64,000 bases of DNA from Saprospira grandis DSM 2844 (lineage in GTDB: Bacteria; Bacteroidota; Bacteroidia; Chitinophagales; Saprospiraceae). Shown here piece by piece: positions 33,430 through 41,943 of the stretch (its first letter is position 1; each line of letters opens with the position of its first letter). The notes under the pieces were generated by a model. That model saw only the letters and a list, made by a program, of their open reading frames with translations, made no database searches and was not told the DNA's origin. The position numbers and the translations under genes are program-made. The stretch lies in contig NZ_JH719942.1 in the NCBI RefSeq assembly GCF_000275825.1, positions 3,427,554 to 3,491,553 on the forward strand, read 5' to 3'.

Positions 33430-34923
33430 ATGTCAAAAAAATATTTATACTCGGCTTCGGTGCAGGGCATACAGTCTTTCATCTTTCAGACGAATAAGCT
33501 CAAAGAGATTGCTGGGGCGAGTGAGTTAGTGGAACAACTATCCACTCGAGACACATTGAAGCATGTCCTAGGAACAGCCTTCAATAAGGAAAATTTGATT
33601 GTAGCGGCAGCTGGAAAGATCAAATACCTATGTGATGATTTGGCGGCTTGTGAAAAGCTCTGTCAGTATATGCCGATATACGTTAGTCAAGAGGCGCCAG
33701 GGCTACAACTTAGTCAGTCGGTTGTCTTAGTAGATGGAGCTTTCAAAGAAGAGCACTATAGCCGATCAGAGCAAGCTTTAGATCAAAAGCGGGCATTTAT
33801 TGGGCGGCCAAATACAGAGGGCTGGATGATTGCGGATCGTGCGCCACAGACGGGGAAGCCCATTTATGAATACCTGAAAAAAGAGGCTTTGGATAGGGCC
33901 CAAGTCTTAAAGAGAAATATTGTTTCTCCAGGAGAAAAGACTAGTTTAGCTACTAAACTATTAGATGATTTAGATAAAGAATTTCCTACAGAACTATCTA
34001 AGCTCACTGCCAAAGATGATAACTGGTTAGCTGTAATTTATGCAGATGGCAATGATTTGGGAATTAAAATTCCAGACCTTTTAAAGGAGAGAGAGAAGAC
34101 GTTAGGAAGTTATCAAAAGGCTAGTCGGGAATTCTCAGAGGGTTTGGAGAATGCTAATGTTGAAGCATTTAAAAAGGCTACGGCTGTACTTATAACTCAT
34201 TTAGAAGAAGGAGGGGAGTTAGAGATAGACAAAGATACTGGTAAATATAAACTACCCCTTCGCCCGATTATTTGTGGCGGGGATGATTTAGTTGTGGTGA
34301 TACAGGCGCGTTATGCTCTTTTCTTTTGTGAGACCTACCTTAGCGTATTTGAGGAAGAGACAAAGCAAAAAATAGATGAGCGTCTCACGGCTTGTGCTGG
34401 TATAGCCTATATGAATGTTAAATACCCTTTTCACTATGGATTTAAATTGGCCAAGGATCTTTGTAGCCATGCCAAGAATAATTCTAGGGGAAAAGGAGAT
34501 GAAAAGGGGACTACTCCAGCCTCAATTAGCTTTCATAAGATTGAGACCTCATTTATAAGAAAATATGCTGAAATAGAAGAAGAGGAGATTAAGTACAAGG
34601 ATATAAGTGCTCAACCATATTTCCTTTATGCTAAGACTGGCTCAAGTCTAGAGGTACTAAAAAAACGCTTGGCTTTGCTTAGTCAAAAAGATGAGAAAAT
34701 GAAGGCTTTGTCTAGTCGCCTGCGTACTGTCTTAGGAACGGTCAATCAGCGAACAGAAGACGAACTATTGCTAGATTTAGATCGGGTTTATCAACTGTAT
34801 AAGCGAGAGCTAGATATGCTTTATGATGGTTTAGATGGACTGCTTGATATCATCAAAGGCAGTTACGACCTGATTGCCTTAAAGTCTCTTAAGAGTGTTA
34901 TTTATAAACCCCAAAACAAATAG
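33430..34923 (+). CDS. cas10: Cas10 (type III CRISPR large subunit), HD-less
   Basis: Opens directly with the Cas10 first palm domain ('SASVQGIQSFIFQTNKLKEIAG'). It has 'VIYADGNDLG' in the first palm region and an intact cyclase motif GGDD (283-286) in 'PIICGGDDLVVVI'. The C-terminal ~120 residues are helical, like the D4 domain. There is no N-terminal HD nuclease domain, so no DNase activity is expected. Target RNA binding should trigger cyclic oligoadenylate synthesis. At 497 residues it is shorter than typical Csm1/Cmr2. It starts 11 bp after the HNH gene and is followed 8 bp later by a RAMP gene. Confidence 0.93.
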   Translation: MSKKYLYSASVQGIQSFIFQTNKLKEIAGASELVEQLSTRDTLKHVLGTAFNKENLIVAAAGKIKYLCDDLAACEKLCQYMPIYVSQEAPGLQLSQSVVLVDGAFKEEHYSRSEQALDQKRAFIGRPNTEGWMIADRAPQTGKPIYEYLKKEALDRAQVLKRNIVSPGEKTSLATKLLDDLDKEFPTELSKLTAKDDNWLAVIYADGNDLGIKIPDLLKEREKTLGSYQKASREFSEGLENANVEAFKKATAVLITHLEEGGELEIDKDTGKYKLPLRPIICGGDDLVVVIQARYALFFCETYLSVFEEETKQKIDERLTACAGIAYMNVKYPFHYGFKLAKDLCSHAKNNSRGKGDEKGTTPASISFHKIETSFIRKYAEIEEEEIKYKDISAQPYFLYAKTGSSLEVLKKRLALLSQKDEKMKALSSRLRTVLGTVNQRTEDELLLDLDRVYQLYKRELDMLYDGLDGLLDIIKGSYDLIALKSLKSVIYKPQNK

Positions 34924-34931
34924 ACAGATCA

Positions 34932-35519
34932 ATGACATACAAGATTAACTATGAAATAGAGTTTTTCTCCAATTGGCATTTGGGGAGTGGATTGGCCATT
35001 AGTGCTGATGTGGATGCGGCCACCCTTAAGGATGACCATGGTTTGCCCTATGTGCCAGGGAAAACCTTAAAGGGGATACTTAAAGATGCAGCTTCTCTTT
35101 TAGCTGAAAATGCTTATAAGGGAATTGATAAGGCTTTTGTAGACCGTATTTTTGGTATCAACGATAAGGATGCAGATGCTCAAGAGAGTAGTTTGAAGCA
35201 TTATCAGGCTCAGGCGTATTTTAGTAATGCCTATTTGAGTGAGCAGTTAGCTAATTGGTTGACGAATGAGAATGTAGGCAATCAGACAAAGTTATTTCAA
35301 CGCTATAGTTCTACGGCTATTGATCAGGAGACTGGAATTGCTGTAGATAAAAGCTTGCGTACTATAGAGGTTTGTATTCCTATTTCACTCTATGGGACTA
35401 TAGATAATCTACAATCTAAAGAAGATGTAGAGAAGATGAAGCTGGTTCTGGTTGCGGTAAAGAAAATGGGCCAAAATCGTCATCGTGGTTTAGGTCGTCT
35501 TGAATTAAAAAAAATCTAA
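34932..35519 (+). CDS. Csm3/Cmr4-like Cas7 RAMP protein
   Basis: A single RAMP domain of 195 residues: 'FFSNWHLGSGLAIS', 'DVDAATLKDDHGLPYVPGKT' and 'LKGILKDAA' near the N-terminus, and a C-terminal glycine-rich loop 'GQNRHRGLGRLEL'. The acidic residues in the ADVDAATLKDD region lie where Csm3/Cmr4 carry the RNA-cleaving aspartate. It is expected to form part of the crRNA-binding backbone. It is shorter than most Csm3 proteins. Tightly spaced with cas10 and the next RAMP. Confidence 0.85.
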   Translation: MTYKINYEIEFFSNWHLGSGLAISADVDAATLKDDHGLPYVPGKTLKGILKDAASLLAENAYKGIDKAFVDRIFGINDKDADAQESSLKHYQAQAYFSNAYLSEQLANWLTNENVGNQTKLFQRYSSTAIDQETGIAVDKSLRTIEVCIPISLYGTIDNLQSKEDVEKMKLVLVAVKKMGQNRHRGLGRLELKKI

Positions 35520-35534
35520 AAAGCCCAAAGATAT

Positions 35535-37109
35535 ATGCCCACAATATTAAAGTTTAAATGTCAGTTTTTGTCTGATGTTATATTAAATGCGAGTAGTGCA
35601 ACTGCTTCTGTTAATGAAATTCTTGATTATGTACCTGGAAGTAACTTTTGGGGGATTTTGATGCAAGCGGCTTATCAGCAAGAGAATGAAAGCCTGATTA
35701 GGGCTTTACATGCTATTGGTGAAAGCAAGGTGCGTTGTGGAGATGCCCATTTAGTTTTTCTTGGAAAGCGAAGTTTTCGAGTGCCTAGATGTATGTTTCA
35801 GGAGAAAGTAAATAAGAAGCGAGTTTATTTTGACCACCTTTTGTCTAAGGAGGATCGAGATGCACAAAAAGGCTCTATTCAGCTCAAGCAGATGCGTACG
35901 GACTATCTAGTACCTTATGATAGTAAAAAAGGATTCAATACTAGTCGGCCAAAATCTAGATTAAGCATTAAAACAGCTTATGACTGTAATAAAAGACGCT
36001 CAGAGGAAGGGAAGATGTATAGCTATGAAGGATTAGTAAAGGGAAGTAAGTGGGAGTTTGAAGTAGAGGTAGAAAATGGAAGCCCAGAACTAGAGCAGTT
36101 CATCCAAGATACATTAGTTGGTATAAAGCGACTAGGAAAGTCTAGGTCTGCAGAGTTTGGGCGGGTTAAAATTGAGCTCATTGAGCAGAAAAAAGTAGAG
36201 CAGGCTAAAAAGCCTATTTATCCCGAAGAAAAAGAGGTAGAGTTTGTAGGTCTAACAACTAAGGATCTTGGCTTAGATAGTGACTATCAGCATATCATCT
36301 CTTTTTATGCAGAAAGTCGAATTTGCTTTCAATCGAAGGGGCAGACTACCGCAGAACCCCAGTTAGATCAGCTTTTAGAAGCTTTGCAATGGTCTGGAGT
36401 AAAGGCTAAATTTCTAAAGAGTCCAAACTATATCAGTCAAGCGGTTTATTCTCCTTGGAATGCCTATAGAAATGCTAGAGATGCTGATCGCTGGTATATA
36501 GAGAAAGGCTCTGTTTTCTTTTTAGCTGTAGATAAACTAGAGAAAGAAATAGTTGATCATGTATGGGTTGGAAGCTTTCAGAATGAAGGTTTTGGAAAGC
36601 TGCAACTGAATCCCGAGTTTTTATTTAAACGAGTAGATGCTGACAGCAAAGAAGAATATGCTGAAGAGCGTCAAGAAGATAATCCTCCACACCTTGAAGT
36701 TTCATCAGTAGATAAGAAAACTTCATATGAAGAGACTCCCAATGAAGTTAGTTTTGGAGAGAATGATGAGCTCTTGATTTTGATGTTGAAGGATGAATAT
36801 CTTGCTGAAGATATTGCGGCTAAATTAAAGCACTTTAGAAAAGCCAATAATGAAGACTTAATGCAGGTTTCTGCTAGCCAATGGGGGCAGATTCGTAACC
36901 TTGTCGTTCACTTTGATCGAAAGTCAGAGTTAGAAGCTGTTTTGTTTAGAGAGAACTTTGGATTTCTAAAAACAGCTAGTCGAAAGAACAGTTGGAGCAA
37001 TAAGTTGCGCAATAACTTAAAGGCGATATTTGATGGGCTTAAAGAAGAGCAAGCTCGAGAGTTCCTTTTATTATTAGCTAATGCAGAGGCAAAGAAAGTG
37101 GTCTATTAG
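35535..37109 (+). CDS. Large RAMP protein, Csx10-like
   Basis: The N-terminal ~220 residues form a RAMP domain ('CQFLSDVILNASSATASVNE', 'DYVPGSNFWGILMQAAY', glycine-rich loop 'IKRLGKSRSAEFGRVKIELI'). The middle part (~240-370) looks like a second, weaker RAMP-like half ending 'VGSFQNEGFGKLQLNP'. The C-terminal ~120 residues are helical and charged. The size and two-part layout fit Csx10 (the Cas5-like subunit of type III-D), but the call rests on motif reading only. It begins 15 bp after the previous stop; a 92-bp gap without recognisable signals follows. Confidence 0.7.
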   Translation: MPTILKFKCQFLSDVILNASSATASVNEILDYVPGSNFWGILMQAAYQQENESLIRALHAIGESKVRCGDAHLVFLGKRSFRVPRCMFQEKVNKKRVYFDHLLSKEDRDAQKGSIQLKQMRTDYLVPYDSKKGFNTSRPKSRLSIKTAYDCNKRRSEEGKMYSYEGLVKGSKWEFEVEVENGSPELEQFIQDTLVGIKRLGKSRSAEFGRVKIELIEQKKVEQAKKPIYPEEKEVEFVGLTTKDLGLDSDYQHIISFYAESRICFQSKGQTTAEPQLDQLLEALQWSGVKAKFLKSPNYISQAVYSPWNAYRNARDADRWYIEKGSVFFLAVDKLEKEIVDHVWVGSFQNEGFGKLQLNPEFLFKRVDADSKEEYAEERQEDNPPHLEVSSVDKKTSYEETPNEVSFGENDELLILMLKDEYLAEDIAAKLKHFRKANNEDLMQVSASQWGQIRNLVVHFDRKSELEAVLFRENFGFLKTASRKNSWSNKLRNNLKAIFDGLKEEQAREFLLLLANAEAKKVVY

Positions 37110-37201
37110 GCTTCAGGCTATGTCCATTATTCTTTTTTGCTGATGGGGGCTAGCAGTTTTATTGTATCTGCTAAGCGCTCTATCCTAAATCATCTGAACT
37201 T

Positions 37202-38797
37202 ATGTCTAATCGAAAATATTGTTATCAAGCTTTTGTCATTTTAGAGGCGGCTAGTCCTTTAAGAGTGGGCACAGGCCATAGAGAAGGTATACAGGATAAT
37301 CCTATTTTAAGAGATGCCTTTCAAATTCCTTATATCCCTGCTACGAGTTTGGCAGGAGTGCTCCGTCATTTGCATCAAGAGGTAGAGGGAAAAACAACAT
37401 CTACTATCTTTGGATCTGCGGCTAATGCGTTAGAAAGTGATAAAACGGGAAGTCGTATAGAATTCTCTTCTATGCATTTAGTTTTAGGCCAAGAGGCTAG
37501 CCAGTGGCGGGTTGCTGATGGGGTAAAAGCTATTCATGAACTGAAGGCGCCTTTGGACCAGCATTATCGCACACAATTTAGAGAGCATGTCCGCATTAAC
37601 CATAGAGGCGTAGCGGATAAGGAAAACCATGGAAAGTTTGACTCGGAGTTATTGCCCAAGGGCAGTCGCTTTGCTTGTCAGATTAGTTTTTGGCCCGAGC
37701 AGGAGGATCCTGCTGCCTGGGAGGAAGTTCTTCAGTTATTACAGCATCCTCTGTTCCGTTTGGGGGCTGGGAGTCGCAAAGGCTTTGGACAAATGAAGCT
37801 CGTTGCGCTTTATGAGCGTCAGTTAGACTTTAGCCAAGAGGAAGATATGGATCGTTATCTTCAAACCTCGGCTTGTTTAGATAAGCATCCTACAGCACTG
37901 TATAATAAGCGTAGCTTGGCTACTTTGGACTATAATGAACTTAAGCATTATCAGTTGCAGCTAGAGGCTGAGGACTTTGTCCTTTTTGGTGGCGATTTTA
38001 ATATGGAAATATTTAGCGATCTGCTTAAGAAAAGTGATAAGGAGTTACAAAAGGGCGCATTGCCTGACTTTAGTCCGAAGCTTGAAAATATCATAGCTTG
38101 GGATGGCCCAAGAATTCAAGAAAAGGAGGTGTATTTATTTCCTGCAACCTCAATTAAGGGCGCAATTGCGCATCGATTTGTTTATCATTTGAGACGCTTA
38201 AAAGAGGACTATATTGATCATCAGGCAGAGAGTTTTGAGGAAGAAGAAAATCAGTTGTCTGCTATTCAGAATCATTTAGAAAGATTGACTGATTCTGCTT
38301 ATGCTGCAGGCTTAGAAGAAATTAAAGCTGATTTAGAAAAGTTGAAGGAGGTGGAGCGGGAATTAGTTTTTTTAGCGGAAGGCCTACAATCTTCAGTTGG
38401 AGGAGCATACTTAGAGCAAGCGGTTAAGTCTTTATTTGGCTTAGCTGCTAAAGAAGGAGAGTCGGGCCAAGAGGGGCAGAGAGGACGTCTGTTATTGTCA
38501 GATGTATTTTTGACCAAAGATAAGGTGAGTAAAAAGATCTTTAACCATGTAGCCATTGATCGTTTTACGGCTGGAGCATTGGATCAAGCGCTTTATTCTG
38601 AAGAGGTCTTGGCCTTAAAAGAAGGGATTCGACTTGATTTATATGTAGAAAAGGCAGCTTTTGAGAGGGATCCTCTCATTCAGCAGGCTTTTGAGGCTGC
38701 GCTTAAGGACTTAGTGAGTGGGCATTTGCCCTTAGGTGGAGGCGTGATGCGCGGACATGGCCGAATGAAGGGCGAGATCCAAACGACGCAGGCTTAA
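37202..38797 (+). CDS. Tandem RAMP (Cas7-Cas7 fusion) protein
   Basis: Two RAMP domains are in one chain. Domain 1 has 'SPLRVGTGHREGIQDNPILR', where the aspartate of 'QDNPILRD' matches the RNA-cleaving aspartate of Csm3, then 'IPYIPATSLAGVLRHL' and the loop 'RLGAGSRKGFGQMKL'. Domain 2 (~from residue 255) has 'DFVLFGGD', 'VYLFPATSIKGAIAHRF' and ends with the loop 'LGGGVMRGHGRMKGE'. Fused Cas7 units are typical of type III-D/III-E-like effectors. Only domain 1 obviously keeps the catalytic-type aspartate. Confidence 0.82.
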   Translation: MSNRKYCYQAFVILEAASPLRVGTGHREGIQDNPILRDAFQIPYIPATSLAGVLRHLHQEVEGKTTSTIFGSAANALESDKTGSRIEFSSMHLVLGQEASQWRVADGVKAIHELKAPLDQHYRTQFREHVRINHRGVADKENHGKFDSELLPKGSRFACQISFWPEQEDPAAWEEVLQLLQHPLFRLGAGSRKGFGQMKLVALYERQLDFSQEEDMDRYLQTSACLDKHPTALYNKRSLATLDYNELKHYQLQLEAEDFVLFGGDFNMEIFSDLLKKSDKELQKGALPDFSPKLENIIAWDGPRIQEKEVYLFPATSIKGAIAHRFVYHLRRLKEDYIDHQAESFEEEENQLSAIQNHLERLTDSAYAAGLEEIKADLEKLKEVERELVFLAEGLQSSVGGAYLEQAVKSLFGLAAKEGESGQEGQRGRLLLSDVFLTKDKVSKKIFNHVAIDRFTAGALDQALYSEEVLALKEGIRLDLYVEKAAFERDPLIQQAFEAALKDLVSGHLPLGGGVMRGHGRMKGEIQTTQA

Positions 38798-38814
38798 TGG
38801 CCCTTAAAGAGCGG

Positions 38815-38944
38815 GCCGAAGGCCCGCTAAAGCGGCAGCGCTGGTAGTGGGTGGCCCGCAGGGCCAGACCCAAGCCGCCAAAGGCGGCTGCAGGGCCGAG
38901 CGAATAGCGAGCCCACGGACATAGCGCCCCGAAGGGGGCCGCCC
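38815..38944 (-). repeat. GC-rich structured intergenic element (copy J, inverted) inside the CRISPR locus
   Basis: On the minus strand: GGGCGGCCCCC, GGCGCTATGTCCGTGGGCTCGC, TATTCGCTCGGCCCTGCA, stem GCCGCC/GGCGGC, GGGTCTGGCCCTGCGGGCCACCC and the tail AGCGCTGCCGC. It separates the tandem RAMP gene from the small type III protein and diverges more than other copies at its GGGG end. Confidence 0.7.
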
Positions 38945-38978
38945 AAATCATTATTAGATCAAGAATAGAAAAGCAAAG

Positions 38979-39470
38979 ATGAGTACAAAAATATATACGG
39001 CCATTAAGGCTGAAGATTGGGAGCAGTATGTTGGCCAAAAATGTGAGGGCTATTTGTGGTGGTCAAACCGACAGAAAGCAGACCATTATAAAGAGGTTCC
39101 TGCTTGGCCTAAGGGCTTGCATCCTTTTGTGGTAGAAGGCGCCTTTTATTTGAAAGAGCAAGATTTGAGCTTAAGTATCCGCTTTTTGAATGGGGCTTAT
39201 GAAGTAACCGCCATTGATTTGGGTGCTGCTGTTTTGGTAAATGATGAGCAGTTAACTACAGGAGCGCCTTATCAGAAGGTAGGGCATGAGTGGAGAGAGC
39301 AAAAAGGAAAAAATAATGTTGTTCAAATGTATGAAATTTGGAAATTAGAAGAGAGTGCTTGTTGGGTAGTGAAGGATGATTTTCAAGAAGATACAACAGC
39401 TACTGTAAAAGAATATCGTCCATACGTATGGGCTTTTGCTGGATTTAAAAACCCAAAAAACGAACAATAA
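38979..39470 (+). CDS. Small type III CRISPR-associated protein (TIGR04423-like)
   Basis: A 163-residue protein with 'YGLWWSNRQKAD'-type aromatic clusters (here 'EGYLWWSNRQKADHYKEV'), 'HPFVVEGAFYLKEQDLSLSI' and a 'GAYEV' strand. The overall look matches the small protein family TIGR04423 found only in Bacteroidota type III loci; the match is from memory of the family. There are no catalytic motifs. Its stop is 1 bp before the next RAMP start, so the two are co-translated. It might supply the missing small-subunit function or modify the complex; this is unproven. Confidence 0.65.
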   Translation: MSTKIYTAIKAEDWEQYVGQKCEGYLWWSNRQKADHYKEVPAWPKGLHPFVVEGAFYLKEQDLSLSIRFLNGAYEVTAIDLGAAVLVNDEQLTTGAPYQKVGHEWREQKGKNNVVQMYEIWKLEESACWVVKDDFQEDTTATVKEYRPYVWAFAGFKNPKNEQ

Positions 39471-39471
39471 G

Positions 39472-41877
39472 ATGAGTAATTATATAAAAGCGCCGTACAA
39501 TTTTGTGCCAGTAGAGGAGAATGTATTTTACCCTGCTTGGTCGCAGTATTTGAGTCATGATGCGCCATTTAGCGATGGGAAATCGGGCTATATTGAGGTG
39601 GATATAGAAGCCAAGCAACCTATCTTTATTGCGGATGGTCGATTGGGCCAGCGAGCAGAAGGGCAAAAATTATCTTTCTTTTCTCATGAGGGGAAGTATA
39701 TGGTTCCAGGCAGCTCTTTTAAGGGGATGTTGCGGGCCGTTGTAGAGGTTATGAGCTATGGAAAGTTGGGAATTTTCAATCAGCATCAGTTTGCCTTTAG
39801 AGATTTGAACAATAAGCCATTGTATATGAATCGAATCCGTCAGGATAATCGTCCGATTCAGGCGGGTTGGTTGCAAAAGCAAGAAGATGGTCGTTATCTA
39901 CTAACGCCTTGTGGTGAGCCTGGACGAATTAGCTTTGGGGATATTGATCGTGCGTTTGGGACCAATATGGTAGACTATTTTGTGAAGGGAGGAAAGAAAA
40001 ATAGTCTTTATGATAGAAATAAAGATGAGCATAAAGCAGCTCGTTTTAAGTATAAAACTTTTTCTCAGATAGGTGCTGCTGAGACGACATATACTTTTGT
40101 ACCTACCAAAAAGGGGTATACCTTAGCCGGATATAATGATCCTAGAGGTATGAAAGGTGTTTTAGTCTTTACGGGACAACCTGGTTTACGTCAAGAGAAT
40201 AGAGGACGAAGAAGTACCGGAAAGGGCAAAGAATTCATCTTCTTTGAAACAGGTCGAGCTGAAATAGAAGTAGGTCCTGAAGTGATTGAGAGCTTTAAGC
40301 AGGCTTATTTTGACTATGATGAGAATAGACAAACTGTAGACTGGAAATACTGGTCGAAGGAATTGAAGAAAGGTGAGCGAATTCCTGTTTTTTATAATAC
40401 TGATGGAGTGAAAGAAGTGGCGCATTTGGGCTTGTCTTACCTTTATAAGTTGCCTTATGACTATGGAGTAGCCGACTTAGATCCTAGTAAAACAGTAGAG
40501 AACTTTGATCGTTTGGATATGGCCGAGTGTATTTTTGGTTGGGTGCCTAATGCAGCAGCTGGGGATAAGTCGGGCTATCAAGAACTAAAAGGAAGGGTAC
40601 AGGTTGGGCATTTGAAAGCGGTTGGGAGTCCTAGCCTTGGTGATTCTGTTACTGCGGTTTTGTCTAGCCCTAAGGCTTCTTACTATCCTAATTACATTGC
40701 TCAACATTTAGATTTAGCCAACCATTTGGCAGGACGCTACTATAATACCTACAACAATAAGGATGCGCATATTTCTGGACGAAAGCGTTATCCCTTGAGG
40801 ACCAATAAAATTTTAGAAAACAAAGGTACCGATAATGTAAGTACAGGTTTTCATCCCCTAAAGGCATCTAGTCAATTCAAGGGACGGATTTACTTTCACA
40901 ATTTAAGAGAGGTAGAATTAGGTGCTATCTTATCTGCCCTGACCTTTCATGATAGTGCAGACCAGTACTGGCATCAGATCGGTATGGGTAAGCCCTTGGG
41001 TTTGGGAGCTATACAGGTAAATGCCAAGCTATTTTTAGATGGTCAGGAAGCAGCAGATGCAGCTTTAGATGCTATGGGCTCTTTTGAGGCTTGTATGCTC
41101 CAGCATGATGCTAATTGGTTGAATTCAGCTAGTATTGTAGAGCTTTTGAGTATGGCTAAGGCAAATCTCTATATGGATGATGATTTGGGCTATATGGTCA
41201 TGGATCAGCAAGGCCGTCAAAATCACTTTAAGGAGGCCAAAAATAAGAATGAAGGCTTAAACCGCTATTCTATTTTGAGTGGGGAAGAAGAGGGCTTATT
41301 ACCCTTGAGTCGAGGCGAAGCCCCTGCTGAATTTGGTGCTGAAAAAGATAAGCTTTCGCAGAAAATCCAAGAACAGCAAAAGCAGCTAAAGGACCGAAGA
41401 GAACAGCTCTATGCTCTTCTAGCCATAAAAAAAGAGCAGGCTGCTCGAGAAAAAGATCGAGCGGATCGACGCCGAGAGGAAGCTGAAGCACAAGAAAAAG
41501 AACGTCAAAAACGAGCCGCAGAAATAGCCGCCAAACAAGCTGAAATAGCGGCCAAACAGGCTGCTCTTAAGAAAGCAGACGAGGAGCGAAAGGCCAGAAA
41601 ACGAGAGCAAGCGGCCAAAAAAGGACTGGATCCTGTCAAGGAGAAAACCCAGTTAGGGCAGGTGCGTACTGTTGTTAGTCAGTTTATCAAAGCCAGTGGA
41701 GAGAAAACCCTTGCCGAGGAATATTGGGAAGAGCTAAAAGAGAATTTAGCTATAGCTTATTCCAATAGCCCTAAAGGAAAGCAAAGGGAATGGAAAAAGA
41801 AATTGGCGAAGGAACTCAGCAACTGGCTAGGCGACTCTGCCACCGCAGAAAACTGGGCAAAAGAAATTTTGGGATAA
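39472..41877 (+). CDS. TIGR03986-type RAMP protein with coiled-coil tail
   Basis: The start at 39472 directly follows the previous stop and gives 'MSNYIKAPYNFVPVEENVFY', the typical opening of the TIGR03986 RAMP family. Other family segments are 'AWSQYLSHDAPFSDGKSGYI', 'YMVPGSSFKGMLRAVVEVMS', 'LAECIFG'-like 'MAECIFGWVP' and 'IGMGKPLGLGAIQV'. It is a large Cas7-like member of type III-D-related effector complexes. Residues ~620-725 form an unusual, highly charged Lys/Glu/Gln coiled coil ('AAEIAAKQAEIAAKQAALKK'), and a short helical domain ends the chain. A terminator follows at once. Confidence 0.85.
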   Translation: MSNYIKAPYNFVPVEENVFYPAWSQYLSHDAPFSDGKSGYIEVDIEAKQPIFIADGRLGQRAEGQKLSFFSHEGKYMVPGSSFKGMLRAVVEVMSYGKLGIFNQHQFAFRDLNNKPLYMNRIRQDNRPIQAGWLQKQEDGRYLLTPCGEPGRISFGDIDRAFGTNMVDYFVKGGKKNSLYDRNKDEHKAARFKYKTFSQIGAAETTYTFVPTKKGYTLAGYNDPRGMKGVLVFTGQPGLRQENRGRRSTGKGKEFIFFETGRAEIEVGPEVIESFKQAYFDYDENRQTVDWKYWSKELKKGERIPVFYNTDGVKEVAHLGLSYLYKLPYDYGVADLDPSKTVENFDRLDMAECIFGWVPNAAAGDKSGYQELKGRVQVGHLKAVGSPSLGDSVTAVLSSPKASYYPNYIAQHLDLANHLAGRYYNTYNNKDAHISGRKRYPLRTNKILENKGTDNVSTGFHPLKASSQFKGRIYFHNLREVELGAILSALTFHDSADQYWHQIGMGKPLGLGAIQVNAKLFLDGQEAADAALDAMGSFEACMLQHDANWLNSASIVELLSMAKANLYMDDDLGYMVMDQQGRQNHFKEAKNKNEGLNRYSILSGEEEGLLPLSRGEAPAEFGAEKDKLSQKIQEQQKQLKDRREQLYALLAIKKEQAAREKDRADRRREEAEAQEKERQKRAAEIAAKQAEIAAKQAALKKADEERKARKREQAAKKGLDPVKEKTQLGQVRTVVSQFIKASGEKTLAEEYWEELKENLAIAYSNSPKGKQREWKKKLAKELSNWLGDSATAENWAKEILG

Positions 41878-41885
41878 AACAACAA

Positions 41886-41925
41886 AAAAGGCCAAGGACT
41901 ATAACTGCCTTGGCCTTTATTTTTT
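41886..41925 (+). terminator. Terminator closing the ATPase-HNH-type III effector unit
   Basis: The stem AAGGCCAAGG / CCTTGGCCTT with an 11-nt loop, followed by a run of T, directly after the TIGR03986 RAMP gene. Confidence 0.85.
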
Positions 41926-41943
41926 ACTTAAAAACTTAGAGAT

